A DNA stretch of 64,000 nucleotides from Polyangiaceae bacterium (GTDB lineage: Bacteria > Myxococcota_A > Polyangia > Polyangiales > Polyangiaceae): the NCBI GenBank assembly GCA_016933275.1, contig JAFGBI010000089.1, positions 1 to 64,000 on the forward strand, written 5' to 3'. A program made the translations under genes and the position numbers. The notes under the pieces were generated by a model that saw only the letters and a program-made list of their open reading frames with translations, ran no database searches and was not told the origin of the DNA. This document shows, in pieces, positions 33,823 through 44,028 of this stretch (positions are counted from its first letter, which is position 1; each line of letters begins with the position of its first letter).

Positions 33823-35156
33823 GTGTTTCGGGGGACGGTGTCGCTGCCACACAGGCGGTCGGTGATTCGGTAGAGGCCCTGGTTCGGGAGCCGTTGGTAG
33901 CCGGCCCAAGCGGTGGCGGCCAAGGTGCCGTCGGCGAGCCATTCGAGGAGCCAATCACCCGCGGCGCGCGGATCGCGTTGTGCCAAGCCTGCGCCGTTCT
34001 CCCGCGCCCATCGTTCGTTGTAGGTCTCGTGACGCCCCACCGCCGGGCTAAAGAGGATCGGAAGGCCCAGACCCCCGAAGAAGGTGATTTCGCTTGGCTT
34101 CGTCCAGAGGACATCGGTCCGCGCCAAGAGCGTGTTGAAGCGGTGGAAGTAGTCAGCCACGTCCGTGGCGTGGAGGATCTCGACCGAGCGACCGAGCTCG
34201 CCACCGAGCCCAGTATCGTCGAGGAGACGCTCGAAACCCGCTGCCACTTCCGTCTTGATGCCGGCGACCAGGGTGAGCCGCAGGCGCTCGTCACGCAGCG
34301 CCGGGGCGAGGCTCGGCAAGAACCTCGCCGGCAGCTCTGCCTGCGCCCCGGCTCCGCCGACCGCAAAGACGATGCGCGGTGGACCGTCCGCCGGAGGCAG
34401 GGGTCCGAGGGCCGCCGCGCCCGCGGCGAACTGACGACGAAAGACCGAGTTTGGGTCGAGCCGCGCCAGCCTGGACATGAGGTTTCGGTGGAGGGCGTCG
34501 CGGCTGCGACCCACGAGCGAATCGGGCAGGGGAAACCCGGTGAAGTCGATCTGCTCCCTGGGCACGCCATAGGCTCGGAGCCGCCGCGCCACCCGGCTGC
34601 TCGGGGCGAAGTAGTGGATGCGGGTGTGCTTCGGCTCCGCAGGCGCCCAGACGCGCTGGACGTCCGAGTCGGTGACGACGCAGAAGATGCGGTCGTACTG
34701 GTGGTAGTCGGCAAGGATTGCCGGTGAGTAGAACGTGGCGACCAGCGCCGAATCGTTCTCCGAGAGGTACCGAACGAGTGAGCGGCCGAGTCCGCGTCGC
34801 GCCGAGAGCGTCAGCAGATGGACGGGGAGATCTGGGCTCGAGAGGTCGCGGAACGGGTGCAGGCGCGGGATCGCCGTGACCGTGTCGAGCAACGCTCGGA
34901 ACGGACCACCCACCAGGGGAGCCGCGCTGAGTTGCGACACCCCGTCGTAGAGGTGACGCATCGTTGCCCAGCCGCGCTCCTCCTCGCCCACGGCGATGGG
35001 CGGTCGGTCAGCATGGAACACCGGTGTCCTGAGGTAGTCCGCGAGCGCGTGCGCTGGGCGGAGGTGACCATACCCCATGGCGATGGCGACGATCGAGGGT
35101 TGGCCCGGGTGCCTGCCGGCCTCGCCGGCGAGGGGGACGGGGTTCGCCAGGGACAT
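33807..35156 (-). CDS. GT-B-fold glycosyltransferase-like protein (GT28/MGDG-synthase-like)
   Basis: A 449-residue protein. The N-terminal VAIAMGYGHLRPAHALADYL resembles the glycine-rich acceptor loop of GT28 enzymes. The C-terminal half has IVFAVGGAGAQAELPARFLP and LLARTDVLWTKPSEITFFGG, then LGLPILFSPAVGRHETYNE, similar to the nucleotide-sugar-binding KPSE/GG region of MurG and diacylglycerol glucosyltransferases. It would transfer a sugar to a lipid or similar acceptor at the membrane. The family is not certain. It is divergent from the DUF2752 gene. Confidence 0.65.
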   Translation of the reverse strand: MSLANPVPLAGEAGRHPGQPSIVAIAMGYGHLRPAHALADYLRTPVFHADRPPIAVGEEERGWATMRHLYDGVSQLSAAPLVGGPFRALLDTVTAIPRLHPFRDLSSPDLPVHLLTLSARRGLGRSLVRYLSENDSALVATFYSPAILADYHQYDRIFCVVTDSDVQRVWAPAEPKHTRIHYFAPSSRVARRLRAYGVPREQIDFTGFPLPDSLVGRSRDALHRNLMSRLARLDPNSVFRRQFAAGAAALGPLPPADGPPRIVFAVGGAGAQAELPARFLPSLAPALRDERLRLTLVAGIKTEVAAGFERLLDDTGLGGELGRSVEILHATDVADYFHRFNTLLARTDVLWTKPSEITFFGGLGLPILFSPAVGRHETYNERWARENGAGLAQRDPRAAGDWLLEWLADGTLAATAWAGYQRLPNQGLYRITDRLCGSDTVPRNTLTPP

Positions 35157-35331
35157 CGTGGCCCGCTCTAGTTCCTCCCTCTGGTCCCGGCAACCCGGAT
35201 CCCCCTTGCCAGGACCGGATCCTGGCGAAACCGCCCTGGCGTGTCCTCCCGCCTCCTTCCGGTCTCGCGGTTCGGTTTCGGGACAGCCGTCGATGTCGGG
35301 TCGTGGCGCGGCGCGCTATAGTCGGACCGCA

Positions 35332-35724
35332 GTGTCGCTGTTGCTCGACCGGGTGCCCGACGTCGTTGAGAAGGCGCGGGACGCAGTCTTCCACCGCATG
35401 GTGGCGGCGTTGGCGTTGCTCCTGCCGACCGGGGGCGCGCTGGGCGTCTCGTTCTTGTGCACCCCGGAGCTGGTCGAGTCCGGTCGCGTCGTCCTCTCGG
35501 CGCCCTGCCTGATGAAGGTGGTGTTCGGGATCGAGTGTCCCACCTGCGGGATGACGCGGGCCTTCATGGCGCTGAGCCACGGCGAGTTCGCACGGGGATT
35601 CGGCTACAACCATCTCTCCCCGATCGTGTACCTCGTCTTCTGGGGACTGGCGCTCCATGCGTCCTATCAGCTCGCGCGCGCCGTCATCGACTACGCGCGG
35701 CTTCGCCGGCGCTCGGTGGCATGA
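35332..35724 (+). CDS. DUF2752 membrane protein
   Basis: About 130 residues. The DUF2752 signature CPTCGMTRAFMAL is clear, framed by hydrophobic helices (MVAALALLLPTGGALGVSFL and SPIVYLVFWGLALHASYQL). The family is small, membrane-bound and uncharacterised; the CxxCG pair may bind metal. The start is chosen at GTG 35332 because the frame further upstream overlaps the divergent glycosyltransferase; ATG 35398 is an alternative. Its stop overlaps the next ATG (ATGA). Confidence 0.75.
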   Translation: MSLLLDRVPDVVEKARDAVFHRMVAALALLLPTGGALGVSFLCTPELVESGRVVLSAPCLMKVVFGIECPTCGMTRAFMALSHGEFARGFGYNHLSPIVYLVFWGLALHASYQLARAVIDYARLRRRSVA

Positions 35725-36107
35725 CGGGTCCTGCGAGCGCGTCGAAGGTGGGGAGGGGTTCCGTGGGCGAGCCCCCCGGTGGCGGTCCGGTTGGAGGGTA
35801 TGGGCTCGATCTCCCGCCCGGTCTTCTGCCGCGCGAGGCACGGCGTGGTGGCGCGTTCGAGCCACTCGCGGTGCTCTCGCTCGGGCTCGGCATCGCGTCG
35901 ATCTCTGGCGTCTGGTGTTGCGGATCCATCAGCCCCCTCCTCGGTCTTGGCGGGATCGCGACCGGGGTCGTCGCCCTGGTCCGCTGGGGGAAGTCTCCGC
36001 TCGAGACGCGCGGGCGCGGGCTCGCGGTGGTCGGGCTCGTCCTTGGCACCATCTCCGTGATGGTCGCCATCGGGTGGGCGACCGTATGGTTCACGCAGTC
36101 GCTTTGA
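35721..36107 (+). CDS. DUF4190-type membrane protein
   Basis: A 128-residue protein coupled to the DUF2752 gene. A Gly/Pro-rich N-terminus precedes two transmembrane helices (AVLSLGLGIASISGVWCCGS and GLAVVGLVLGTISVMVAIGW), separated by the typical GIATGVVALVRW / TRGRGLAVVGLVLG pattern of DUF4190. DUF2752 and DUF4190 genes often neighbour each other in bacteria. Function unknown. Confidence 0.75.
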   Translation: MTGPASASKVGRGSVGEPPGGGPVGGYGLDLPPGLLPREARRGGAFEPLAVLSLGLGIASISGVWCCGSISPLLGLGGIATGVVALVRWGKSPLETRGRGLAVVGLVLGTISVMVAIGWATVWFTQSL

Positions 36108-36129
36108 CGCGCCCCTGGCCGGTCTGGAT

Positions 36130-37446
36130 TCACCGGCTCACGTACATCGCACCCAGGTCCCATGCTGAAAGCCCGCGCACTCGTCCCGATTCTGCGCCGC
36201 GCAGCCGAAGCTCGCCGATGACGCCGAGCGGGAGCGTGCGGGTGGCCAAGCGTACGTTCTTCTCCGTGGTGCGGGGTGGGCGCCGCGCCATGGCCGGATC
36301 CGCCGCGGCGAGGAGCGCGAGGTGGGGGTGCTGCGGTCCCGTTCCGATCGCGCGGACGAAGTCCACCATGAGCGCGTAGTCCCCGTCGCGGCGGCGGTGG
36401 TCGATATCATTGGCCGAGCGAGGGACCGCGGTGAGCTCGTGGCCGGGCTGCCCGAGGATCGCGGCGATGGCGCCCGTGATCTTGGCGAGGTGAGGGGAGT
36501 CGTCACGCACCAGCACCTCGGCCGGGTCACCGCCCCAACGGGTGGCGGCCTGCGCGGGCGGGAGCGCTCCCAGGCCCAGGTGGTCGAGGCGCGCGGAATC
36601 GATGCCATCGAGCAGCCGCTGGGCGACGCCAGCCGCTCCCCAGGTCTTGGCGCGCCGGCCGGTGCGCAAGATGGCCCAGCCGAGCGCCGGGCCTACGAAA
36701 TCGACCGCTCCTGCGCGGGGGCGGTGCAGGCCCCGCCCCAGCCACCCAACGTCTACCTCGCCCGCCTCGAACGCGCGCAACGCATCCGCGAGATCGGTGG
36801 CGCGCGTCGCGTCTACCGCGTCAAGGTACGCCGGGCCTCGTGCAGCCGTCGGGTTACGGGCTAGCCGCAGGCGATCACGATTCGCCGTGGCCGTGAACGG
36901 TCCCGCGCCGTCGGGACGCCTCGGATCGAATCCCCGCGGCACCAGAGCGGTCACCGGGCTCGCGAGGGCCAGGGCCAACGCATTCGGGTCGGCGTAGGGC
37001 ACGATCAGGGCGAGTCCGTCCTTCGGATCGTGGTAGGGCTCGCCGAAGGGTCCGAGGAGGCCGGCGGCAGCGCGGTCGCGGGCGCGCTGCCAGGAGAAGA
37101 GGAGGTCTCGCGCGTCGAGGGGCCGTCCACGGCCCGACTTGAGGAAGGGCCGGAGCTCCAGCCGGGCGCTGCTGCCCACGGCGTGCGGCAGGCGAGCGGC
37201 GAGGGTGGGGTAGGGACGGCCGCGAGCGTCGAGCGCAAAGAGCGGCTCAGTCACCGCGAGTCCGAGGAGGGAGGCAATCGCGTCGTCGATCGCGTGTGGA
37301 TCGAGGCTGGAGACGGGCCACGGGATGCTGAGGCGGAGGGTTCCTCCCTCCGGCGTCCGACCGAAACCAAACGCGACCAGGGTGGCCCCGCCGACGGCGA
37401 GGAACGTGCGGCGACCAAGCACCGTTGGGTAGTCGGCGCGGATCAT
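36130..37446 (-). CDS. ABC transporter substrate-binding protein, family 5-like, Tat-exported
   Basis: A 438-residue solute-binding protein. The N-terminus carries a twin-arginine type signal (GRRTFLAVGGATLVAFG). The body resembles SBP family 5 (oligopeptide/nickel): TLRLSIPWPVSSLDPHAIDD, VTEPLFALDARGRPYPTLA and LDARDLLFSWQRARD. It is ~80 residues shorter than typical members. No permease or ATPase genes are nearby, so it is an orphan. Its ATG overlaps the stop of the upstream FG-GAP protein gene (ATGA). Confidence 0.75.
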   Translation of the reverse strand: MIRADYPTVLGRRTFLAVGGATLVAFGFGRTPEGGTLRLSIPWPVSSLDPHAIDDAIASLLGLAVTEPLFALDARGRPYPTLAARLPHAVGSSARLELRPFLKSGRGRPLDARDLLFSWQRARDRAAAGLLGPFGEPYHDPKDGLALIVPYADPNALALALASPVTALVPRGFDPRRPDGAGPFTATANRDRLRLARNPTAARGPAYLDAVDATRATDLADALRAFEAGEVDVGWLGRGLHRPRAGAVDFVGPALGWAILRTGRRAKTWGAAGVAQRLLDGIDSARLDHLGLGALPPAQAATRWGGDPAEVLVRDDSPHLAKITGAIAAILGQPGHELTAVPRSANDIDHRRRDGDYALMVDFVRAIGTGPQHPHLALLAAADPAMARRPPRTTEKNVRLATRTLPLGVIGELRLRGAESGRVRGLSAWDLGAMYVSR

Positions 37447-38867
37447 CGCACCACCCACAACTGGCGCATGGTCGCGATGGCAATGGGCGCCATGGTCTCG
37501 CTTTCGTGGGGGCAGACGCCGATCGCTCGAACCCCCTCGGGGACGGGGATGCGCAGTCGCTCCTCGAGCCCACCGTCCTCGAGCCAGCTTCGGACGACGA
37601 CCGCGTCGTGGGCTGGGTTGAGTGTGTCCAGGCTCGTCAGCAATTCCGGAGTCCCGTCTCCATCCAGGTCGGCGACTGCGAGCTGTGCACCCACGTTGCT
37701 GACCCGTGTTGTTCGACCGTTGCCGTCGCGGAGGACCACCTCGGGCGTGTCGCCGCGCCGCCCCGCGTAGAGGTCGCGGCGCTTGCCGTTGCGGTCGAGC
37801 ACCGATGCTCCGCCGATGGCATCCCAGTTCCAGCCCAACTGACCGATCGCTGGCTTGGGATCCTCGGGCACGCACCCCTCCACCTCCCCGCCCACGAAGG
37901 AGCCCGAGAAGCGCGAACACCCACCCGCTGGCCATGGCAACCGCCGTCCCGGCTTCTGTTCAGGCCGGAATTCTGAATCGAACCGCAGCATGTACGCGCG
38001 GTCGCTGGTTCCAACGTCCGCGTGGGCACCGGGGATCACGGTGACGGAACCCAGCGGTTCACGGAGCGGTGACTGGGCGACCGGGGAAAGGTCCGCGAGA
38101 AGATGAACCTTGGTGCGTTCGAGCTTGCCGTTGCGGATGCGTCCCAGAACGACCTGTTGCCGACCGAGCACGACGAATTCGCTCGCCCCGTCGGCATCGA
38201 GATCCTCACAGGCCAGGCTCACCACGTGGCTCTCGGGGAGCTCGGCACGATCCACGCGGGTGGCAACGATCGGTACTGGTGGCAGGAACGTCCGGACCTC
38301 GGGGTCGAGGCGACGGCTGGCGAAAGCGTGAAAGACTGGGCTCGGTCGGGGGTCGCGGACCCGCTCCCAGAACCGCGCCGGAACCGGAAAGACATCCGCC
38401 GCGACCCGGATCTCGCCCGCCTCGATGGCAATGGTGAGATGGACCAGCGTCCCCGCGGCGCTCGCGAGCGCACGGGCTCGAGTAAGATCGGCAGTCTCGC
38501 TCGCCGCTTGGGCGCCGCGGCGCAGGCGACCTGCCAGTACGTGGGCGACGCGTTGCCCGAGCTCCTCGGTCCGCCTCACTGCCACCTCGGACTTCGGGGG
38601 AGCGGAGACGATCAACGCCCCGTGGCGGGTCGCGGCGAGGGCATTGGCGAGCTCGCAAGCGATCTCCGAGATCGCCGCTTCGCCCCCGTTGCTGCAGGTT
38701 TCCTGGATCTCGATCGTGCGCGGCGTTGGCTCGATCGTTCCGGGCGGGTCGGCACTCGCGGACGACGTGATGGTGAGGATCGCGCCGAGCGCGGGGATCG
38801 TTCGCTTCCGGTGGATTCGGGATTGGCGATGGAGCTCTACGGTTCGATGGAGGGGCAGGCGAGCCAT
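37443..38867 (-). CDS. Exported FG-GAP/VCBS-like repeat protein
   Basis: About 474 residues. A signal-like segment (IPALGAILTITSSASA) precedes a ~150-residue domain with NALAATRHGALIVSAPPKSE. Two clear FG-GAP-type calcium loops follow (CEDLDADGASEFVVLG and ADLDGDGTPELLTSLD) in a probable beta-propeller. The start at 38867 leaves ~20 basic residues before the signal; an ATG at 38894 also exists. It is coupled to the substrate-binding protein, so both probably act in the periplasm on the same unknown ligand. Confidence 0.7.
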   Translation of the reverse strand: MARLPLHRTVELHRQSRIHRKRTIPALGAILTITSSASADPPGTIEPTPRTIEIQETCSNGGEAAISEIACELANALAATRHGALIVSAPPKSEVAVRRTEELGQRVAHVLAGRLRRGAQAASETADLTRARALASAAGTLVHLTIAIEAGEIRVAADVFPVPARFWERVRDPRPSPVFHAFASRRLDPEVRTFLPPVPIVATRVDRAELPESHVVSLACEDLDADGASEFVVLGRQQVVLGRIRNGKLERTKVHLLADLSPVAQSPLREPLGSVTVIPGAHADVGTSDRAYMLRFDSEFRPEQKPGRRLPWPAGGCSRFSGSFVGGEVEGCVPEDPKPAIGQLGWNWDAIGGASVLDRNGKRRDLYAGRRGDTPEVVLRDGNGRTTRVSNVGAQLAVADLDGDGTPELLTSLDTLNPAHDAVVVRSWLEDGGLEERLRIPVPEGVRAIGVCPHESETMAPIAIATMRQLWVVR

Positions 38868-39102
38868 GACCCGTGGATCATACCCATGATCCACGCGTTG
38901 GGTCGGAATGTCGGATTCCGACGCCGGGCGGCGGGGGACTCCGGACGATCGAACGGACGCGTCCCTTCCCGATCGGTGACACCAATGTTCGGTCCCGATG
39001 TTGAGGGCGTGAGAGATCCGGTGTAGAGATTGGGAGGAATGTACCGGTTGGCGGGTCCCCGACCGGTTGCACTGGGTCCCGAGTGACCTCAGCTCTGCCG
39101 CG

Positions 39103-41133
39103 ATGAAGGCTCACTGTTCAAGCCAAGGCGTCGAGGAATCGGCTGCATCGCGCGCGCCGACGAGCGGTTCGGTCGCTCTGAGCGCGCTCGGCGGCATCGC
39201 CCTCAATCGATTGCTGGATGCACTGCCCGTAGGGCTGGAAGCTAGCACTCTCGGCGGACGAGTCATCTACGCCAACAGTGCCTTCGAGATCGCCACCGAG
39301 CGCCCGCTGGGAGAAATAGTCGCCGCCCCGGCGCTTTGGTTCGCTGACGAACGGGTGGCGAACGAGGCCGCCGCCACCATCCGAGCTGGCAACGACTGGC
39401 TCGGGACGGTTCGGAGCTCGGTGGGTGGTGACTTCCAGGTCACCTTGCTCCCGACCCGGGGCGAGGACAACCAGATCACGGGCTGCATCTGTCTCCTGCG
39501 TGGCCGTGCGGCACCGTCAGGATTCGCCGGGAGCCGTCCGGCGCCGGGCACCGGTCAGGTGCCGCGCGTAGAGCGCACGCGCGAAGCGTTGCTGGTGGAC
39601 GCTGCTGCCGTGGAGGTTCGGGTAGACGCCCACGATTGCTCGCCGGTGATGCTGCTGACGACCGACGACGTCGGCCGCGTCGTGCACGCCAACCCAGAGT
39701 GGCTGGCGCGGACGGGATTTGCACTGGGGGACATGGTGGGGCGGCAGGTCGACTTGCTCCTCAGGCCATCCGGCGGCCGGCCGGGGCATTCCCCGCCTTG
39801 GGTTGCCTCGCCGCGCGCCGCGGTTCCCTACCGTTGTCAGCGGCGAGATGGGACATGCTTCGAGGTCTCGGTCACGACGACCGTTTCCGAGAAGCCCGGG
39901 CCGCCGAACGGAGCGTCGAGCGCTGCCCATCCGCTGCGCTGGGTCCACGCCGTCGCCAGCCCCAGCCCGGATGGGTCATCGTCCGAGCTCGGGCCGCAGA
40001 TCGACTCCACCCGACGGCTCGAGATCCTTGGCAGGATGGCGGGGGGGATCGCGCACGACTTCAACAACATGCTCGGTGTCATCACCAACTACGCCGAGCT
40101 CGCGCTGCGTCGTTCCTTGCCAGGAGAGCCAGTGCGCGAGGCCGTCCTGCACATCCACGAGGCCGCGCAGCGCTCCGCCCGTCTCACCCGGCAGCTGCTC
40201 GCCTTGGGGCGGGGAGTCGAGAAGGGCACCGACACCGTCGACCTGAACGCGCTGGTGCTCGGACTCGAGGGGATCCTTCGCAGCACGGTGGGGGATGTCG
40301 GCCTGCTCCGGGTCGAGCTCGGCGGCGGAGCGGCGATGGTGAGGATTGCTCGGCCGGAGCTCGAGCAGATCCTCGTGAACCTCGTCGCGAATGCGCGGGA
40401 TGCGCTCCAGTCCGGCGGCGAGATCACCGTGCGTACGCGGATCGAGGTGCTCGAGGCGAACGGCGCGTCCATTTTCGGGCTGGAGCCGGGTCGCTTCGTC
40501 GTGCTCGAGGTTGCCGATACCGGGAGGGGCATCCCGCAGAGCGTCGCCTCCCGAGTGTTCGAAGCCTTCTTCACCACCAAGGGTCCGCACGAAGGCGTGG
40601 GGCTCGGATTGGCGATCATCCAGGGCATCGTGCAGCACGCCGGAGGTGCGGTCTCCTTCCGCACGGTGGAGGCGCAGGGCACTACGTTCGAGATTCGGTT
40701 GCCCGCGCAGGCGGCGCAGTACGTCGGTCGCGGACCGGCGCCGTTGCGTCGCGGGATCCGCGTGCTGGTCGTCGACGACGAGGCATCGGTCCGGCGGGCG
40801 GTGACCAAGCTGGTGTTCGGGGCCGGCTTCGACGCGGTCTCCGCCGCGGACGGCGGGCAGGCGCTCGAGGTGCTCGAGCGTGACCGCATCGACCTCTTGT
40901 TGACGGACGTCGTGATGCCCGGCATGTCCGGGGTTGCGCTCGCCGAGGCGGTCGCCGAGCGGTACCCCCAGGTCGCGGTCGTCTTCATGTCGGGCTACGC
41001 CCACGACGTGATCAGCGAGCGTGGCCTCGACACCAGCGCCATGCTCTACCTTCAGAAGCCGTTTACCCGTCTCGAGCTGCTCCGCAAGGTCGAGTGCGCG
41101 CTCGGGATCGAGATGACCGAGGCCGAGCGCTAG
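39103..41133 (+). CDS. Hybrid PAS sensor histidine kinase/response regulator
   Basis: A 676-residue cytoplasmic kinase. Two PAS-like domains (residues ~35-140 with GGRVIYANSAFEIATER; ~180-290 with GRVVHANPEWLARTGF) precede the dimerisation histidine H318 in GGIAHDFNNML. The ATPase domain has the N box NLVANARDAL and the G boxes VADTGRGIP and GVGLGLAIIQGIV. A C-terminal receiver has D602 in TDVVMPGMSG. No transmembrane segment, so it senses an internal signal. ATG 39103 is chosen over a TTG at 39067. It has no adjacent partner regulator. Confidence 0.9.
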   Translation: MKAHCSSQGVEESAASRAPTSGSVALSALGGIALNRLLDALPVGLEASTLGGRVIYANSAFEIATERPLGEIVAAPALWFADERVANEAAATIRAGNDWLGTVRSSVGGDFQVTLLPTRGEDNQITGCICLLRGRAAPSGFAGSRPAPGTGQVPRVERTREALLVDAAAVEVRVDAHDCSPVMLLTTDDVGRVVHANPEWLARTGFALGDMVGRQVDLLLRPSGGRPGHSPPWVASPRAAVPYRCQRRDGTCFEVSVTTTVSEKPGPPNGASSAAHPLRWVHAVASPSPDGSSSELGPQIDSTRRLEILGRMAGGIAHDFNNMLGVITNYAELALRRSLPGEPVREAVLHIHEAAQRSARLTRQLLALGRGVEKGTDTVDLNALVLGLEGILRSTVGDVGLLRVELGGGAAMVRIARPELEQILVNLVANARDALQSGGEITVRTRIEVLEANGASIFGLEPGRFVVLEVADTGRGIPQSVASRVFEAFFTTKGPHEGVGLGLAIIQGIVQHAGGAVSFRTVEAQGTTFEIRLPAQAAQYVGRGPAPLRRGIRVLVVDDEASVRRAVTKLVFGAGFDAVSAADGGQALEVLERDRIDLLLTDVVMPGMSGVALAEAVAERYPQVAVVFMSGYAHDVISERGLDTSAMLYLQKPFTRLELLRKVECALGIEMTEAER

Positions 41134-41313
41134 TCGGGCGCATTTCGAGTCAAGGTGGCCCTGCTTGGTCGCCGGTCGTCCCAGGAGGGGCCGGTCACCG
41201 GCGCGTCTTCCGAGTCGCGGTGTCTTCGAGTAGGCTGCGCCGCGCGTGGCCGGGCCAGCGGGCTCGTGCATGCCGTGCCGGAGCACCCCGGCGCCACCCC
41301 AGCAGGAGCTACC

Positions 41314-42066
41314 ATGTACAAGATCGTGCTACTTCGCCACGGCGAGAGCCAGTGGAACCAGGAGAATCGCTTCACCGGTTGGGTCGACGTTCCGCTCAGC
41401 GAGCGGGGACTGGCGGAGGCGCGCCAGGCGGGACAGGTCCTCAAGGAGGAGGGCTACACGTTCGACATCGCGTACACGTCCGTCCTCAAGCGAGCCATCA
41501 AGACGCTGTGGGTCGTGCTCGAGGAGATGGACCTCGTGTGGATCCCGGTGCACCGGAGCTGGCGCTTCAACGAGCGGATGTACGGCGGACTCACCGGGCT
41601 CGACAAGGCCGAAACCGCCGCGAAGCATGGCGCCGACCAGGTCAAGATCTGGCGCCGAAGCTACGACATCCCGCCGCCGCCCATCGACCCCGAGAGCGAG
41701 CACAACCCAGCCAAGGACCGCCGCTACGCCGATCTTGCACCGGGTGAGGTCCCGGTCACCGAGTGCCTCAAGGATACGGTCGCGCGCTTTCTGCCCTATT
41801 GGAACACGACGATCGCGCCGGTCATCAAGAGCGGGAAGCGAGTCCTCCTCGCCGCGCATGGCAACAGCTTGCGGGCCCTGGTAAAGCACCTCGACGACGT
41901 CAGCGAAGCGGAGATCGTGGAGCTCAACATCCCTACCGGCGTACCTCTGGTCTATGAGCTCGACGCCCAGCTCAAGCCGATCAAGCCCTCGTACTACCTC
42001 GGAGATCCGGAGGCGATCGCGAAGGCAGCGGCGGCGGTCGCTGCCCAAGGTACGGCGAAGAAGTAA
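41314..42066 (+). CDS. gpmA: 2,3-bisphosphoglycerate-dependent phosphoglycerate mutase
   Basis: A 250-residue glycolytic enzyme interconverting 3- and 2-phosphoglycerate. The catalytic [18 protein letters not shown] near residues 6-23 includes the phosphohistidine H9. The second active-site histidine is in [16 protein letters not shown], and [16 protein letters not shown] is the conserved substrate region. Length is normal. A good ribosome-binding site (CAGGAG) lies 8 bp upstream of the ATG. Confidence 0.96.
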   Translation: MYKIVLLRHGESQWNQENRFTGWVDVPLSERGLAEARQAGQVLKEEGYTFDIAYTSVLKRAIKTLWVVLEEMDLVWIPVHRSWRFNERMYGGLTGLDKAETAAKHGADQVKIWRRSYDIPPPPIDPESEHNPAKDRRYADLAPGEVPVTECLKDTVARFLPYWNTTIAPVIKSGKRVLLAAHGNSLRALVKHLDDVSEAEIVELNIPTGVPLVYELDAQLKPIKPSYYLGDPEAIAKAAAAVAAQGTAKK

Positions 42067-42557
42067 CTTTTGGCAGGACGGGGCGGACATCCAGCGCCTC
42101 CCTCGAATGGCCGTCGGCCGTCGGTTCAGGGTTCTGGTCGAGGGGCGCCCTGGCGACCGCCGCACGCCATTGGCAGCGATGGCGCTCCTCCGAGGGAACT
42201 CGGAGACGCTGCACGGCGCTCGCGGTGGCGTTCGCCGCCTCGCGGGTGATCAGCGCACCTGGGATGGGAAGCTTGGGTTGGACGAGCATTCCCAGATCGA
42301 GCTGGGTGCGCGCTCAGTCGAGCCCGGTGAGGCACAGGGTCGTCTCGAAACGGCTCACGTCGCCGTCGACCGTGCGGTCTACGATCACGACCCCGCTACC
42401 GACTCATTTGGGGGGTCGGATCCGCAAGGTCCCGCAGACGTGCGCGCCCCACGCTGGTCCTGGCTCCTCCCTCGCGCCTCTGCGTTGTGATACTTGGGCT
42501 TGCGCATTCGGTGCGCGTGCGGGCTCCCCGCCCCGAGAGCGACCGTCGTCCCCCACC
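42067..42557. other. Gap before the glycan locus
   Basis: These 491 bp hold no supported gene. A short minus-strand run (VDGDVSRFETTLCLTGLD, then stop near 42311) is protein-like but too short to assign. No repeat or hairpin of note was seen. Confidence 0.4.
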
Positions 42558-43889
42558 ATGCGGCGATTTCTCTACATCTCTCCCTATTTCCCGCCCGATG
42601 CTCGGGTCGGCGCCCTGCGTCCCCTGAAGTTCGTTCGTCACCTCCCGGCTTGCGGCTGGATGCCGGTGGTGTTGGCGGATTTCCGGCCCGGCGCGGGTCA
42701 GGACGCCGAACTCCTCGCGGCCCTGCCGCCCGACGTGCCGGTGCTGTACGGCTACGGCTGGCATTCAGAGCACCGTTCCTCGCTGGCTCCGGCGAGAGCG
42801 GCGGCCAGTCTCGCCCAGATCCCGCAGCGATCGCCCGTTCTGCCGAGCTCCCTCGCGCCCGTGCTCGAACGGGTCATCGCGCGCGTCGCGAGAAACCCGG
42901 AGCTCGTCCCGCTGGGAGAGGATCTGATCGACCTCCCGCACGCCTACGAGTCCGCCCGCCGCGTGTTCGCTCGCGAGTCTTGCGCTGCCATCGTCGTCAA
43001 TGCGGATCCCTTCGCGGCGCTTCTGGTGGGGCGGTCCCTCGCTCGCGAAACGGGCGCCCCCCTCCTCGCCGATCTTCGCGATCCGTGGGCGCTCTGCGAG
43101 ATCCGACGGCCGCTCCGACCACCGCTCCAACGGGCCATCGTGGACGCTCTCGAGCGCCGGATCGTGGAAGACTCGGCCTTCGTCGTGCTCAACACGGAGA
43201 ATGCACGCGACGTTTACCGCGCCTTCTACGCCGACCTCCCCGCGGAGCGGTTCGTCACGATTCGCAACCACGCAGACGGGGCCCTGACGGCGTCGGTGTT
43301 GGCGGCCGAAGGCACGGCGGATACCGAGGGCGCTCCGTTCCAGGTCCTCTTTCTCGGCCATCTGCGGCGGTTCGTGGAAGGAGAGACCCTGTTCGCGGCA
43401 CTGAGGGAGCTCGCGCGCCGGGGGAAGAACGAGCAACGATTGCGGCTTCGCATCGTGGGATCGATCAACGCCTCCGTACGCGATCGGATCCGCGAGCTCG
43501 GTGTGGCCTCGATGATCGAGATCGCCGAACCCGTGGCCTTCTCCAGGATCGGCGCGGTGATGGCAGCCGCCGATCTCTTGGTGGTCACCAGTCACGCTGG
43601 GCGCCAGCGGATTCCAGCCAAGACGTACGAGTACTTCACTTCCTCGCGACCGATCCTCGCCATCACCGACAACCCGGAGTTGCGATCGCTCATCGAGCGG
43701 GCGGGTGGTGCCACCTGGTGCGCCCATGGCGACGTCATCGCCACCGCCGATCGGGTCGAGGCGGAGATGGCGTGGGGTCGGCGTCGTCACGTGGCACGGT
43801 CCGACCTCGAGCTCGACAGCGGAACGGCCGCGCGTAGACTTGCTAACCTCCTGAACCACGCCGTCTCACGATCGGCGACTCGCCGTTGA
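42558..43889 (+). CDS. GT4-like glycosyltransferase
   Basis: A 443-residue GT-B-fold enzyme. The N-terminus MRRFLYISPYFPPDARVGAL is typical of group 1 transferases, with LLADLRDPWALCEIRRPL in the first domain. The C-terminal domain has FQVLFLGHLRRFVEGETLF and the donor-binding KTYEYFTSSRPILAITDNPE (a degenerate EX7E-like region). It probably transfers a sugar from an NDP-sugar to a growing glycan. First gene of the glycan locus; no clear ribosome-binding site precedes the ATG. Confidence 0.8.
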   Translation: MRRFLYISPYFPPDARVGALRPLKFVRHLPACGWMPVVLADFRPGAGQDAELLAALPPDVPVLYGYGWHSEHRSSLAPARAAASLAQIPQRSPVLPSSLAPVLERVIARVARNPELVPLGEDLIDLPHAYESARRVFARESCAAIVVNADPFAALLVGRSLARETGAPLLADLRDPWALCEIRRPLRPPLQRAIVDALERRIVEDSAFVVLNTENARDVYRAFYADLPAERFVTIRNHADGALTASVLAAEGTADTEGAPFQVLFLGHLRRFVEGETLFAALRELARRGKNEQRLRLRIVGSINASVRDRIRELGVASMIEIAEPVAFSRIGAVMAAADLLVVTSHAGRQRIPAKTYEYFTSSRPILAITDNPELRSLIERAGGATWCAHGDVIATADRVEAEMAWGRRRHVARSDLELDSGTAARRLANLLNHAVSRSATRR

Positions 43890-44028
43890 GCCAGCGCTTG
43901 CTACGCCAACCGACCTTGGAGCGACGCTCGGGGTCGCTCGAGGGGAGCGCGGGTCTCCGATCTTGGTCAGCACCGGCTCCGCCCGGCGCGGCAGGGTCGG
44001 GCGAGCTTCGGGTGCGGCCTCGCGGGCA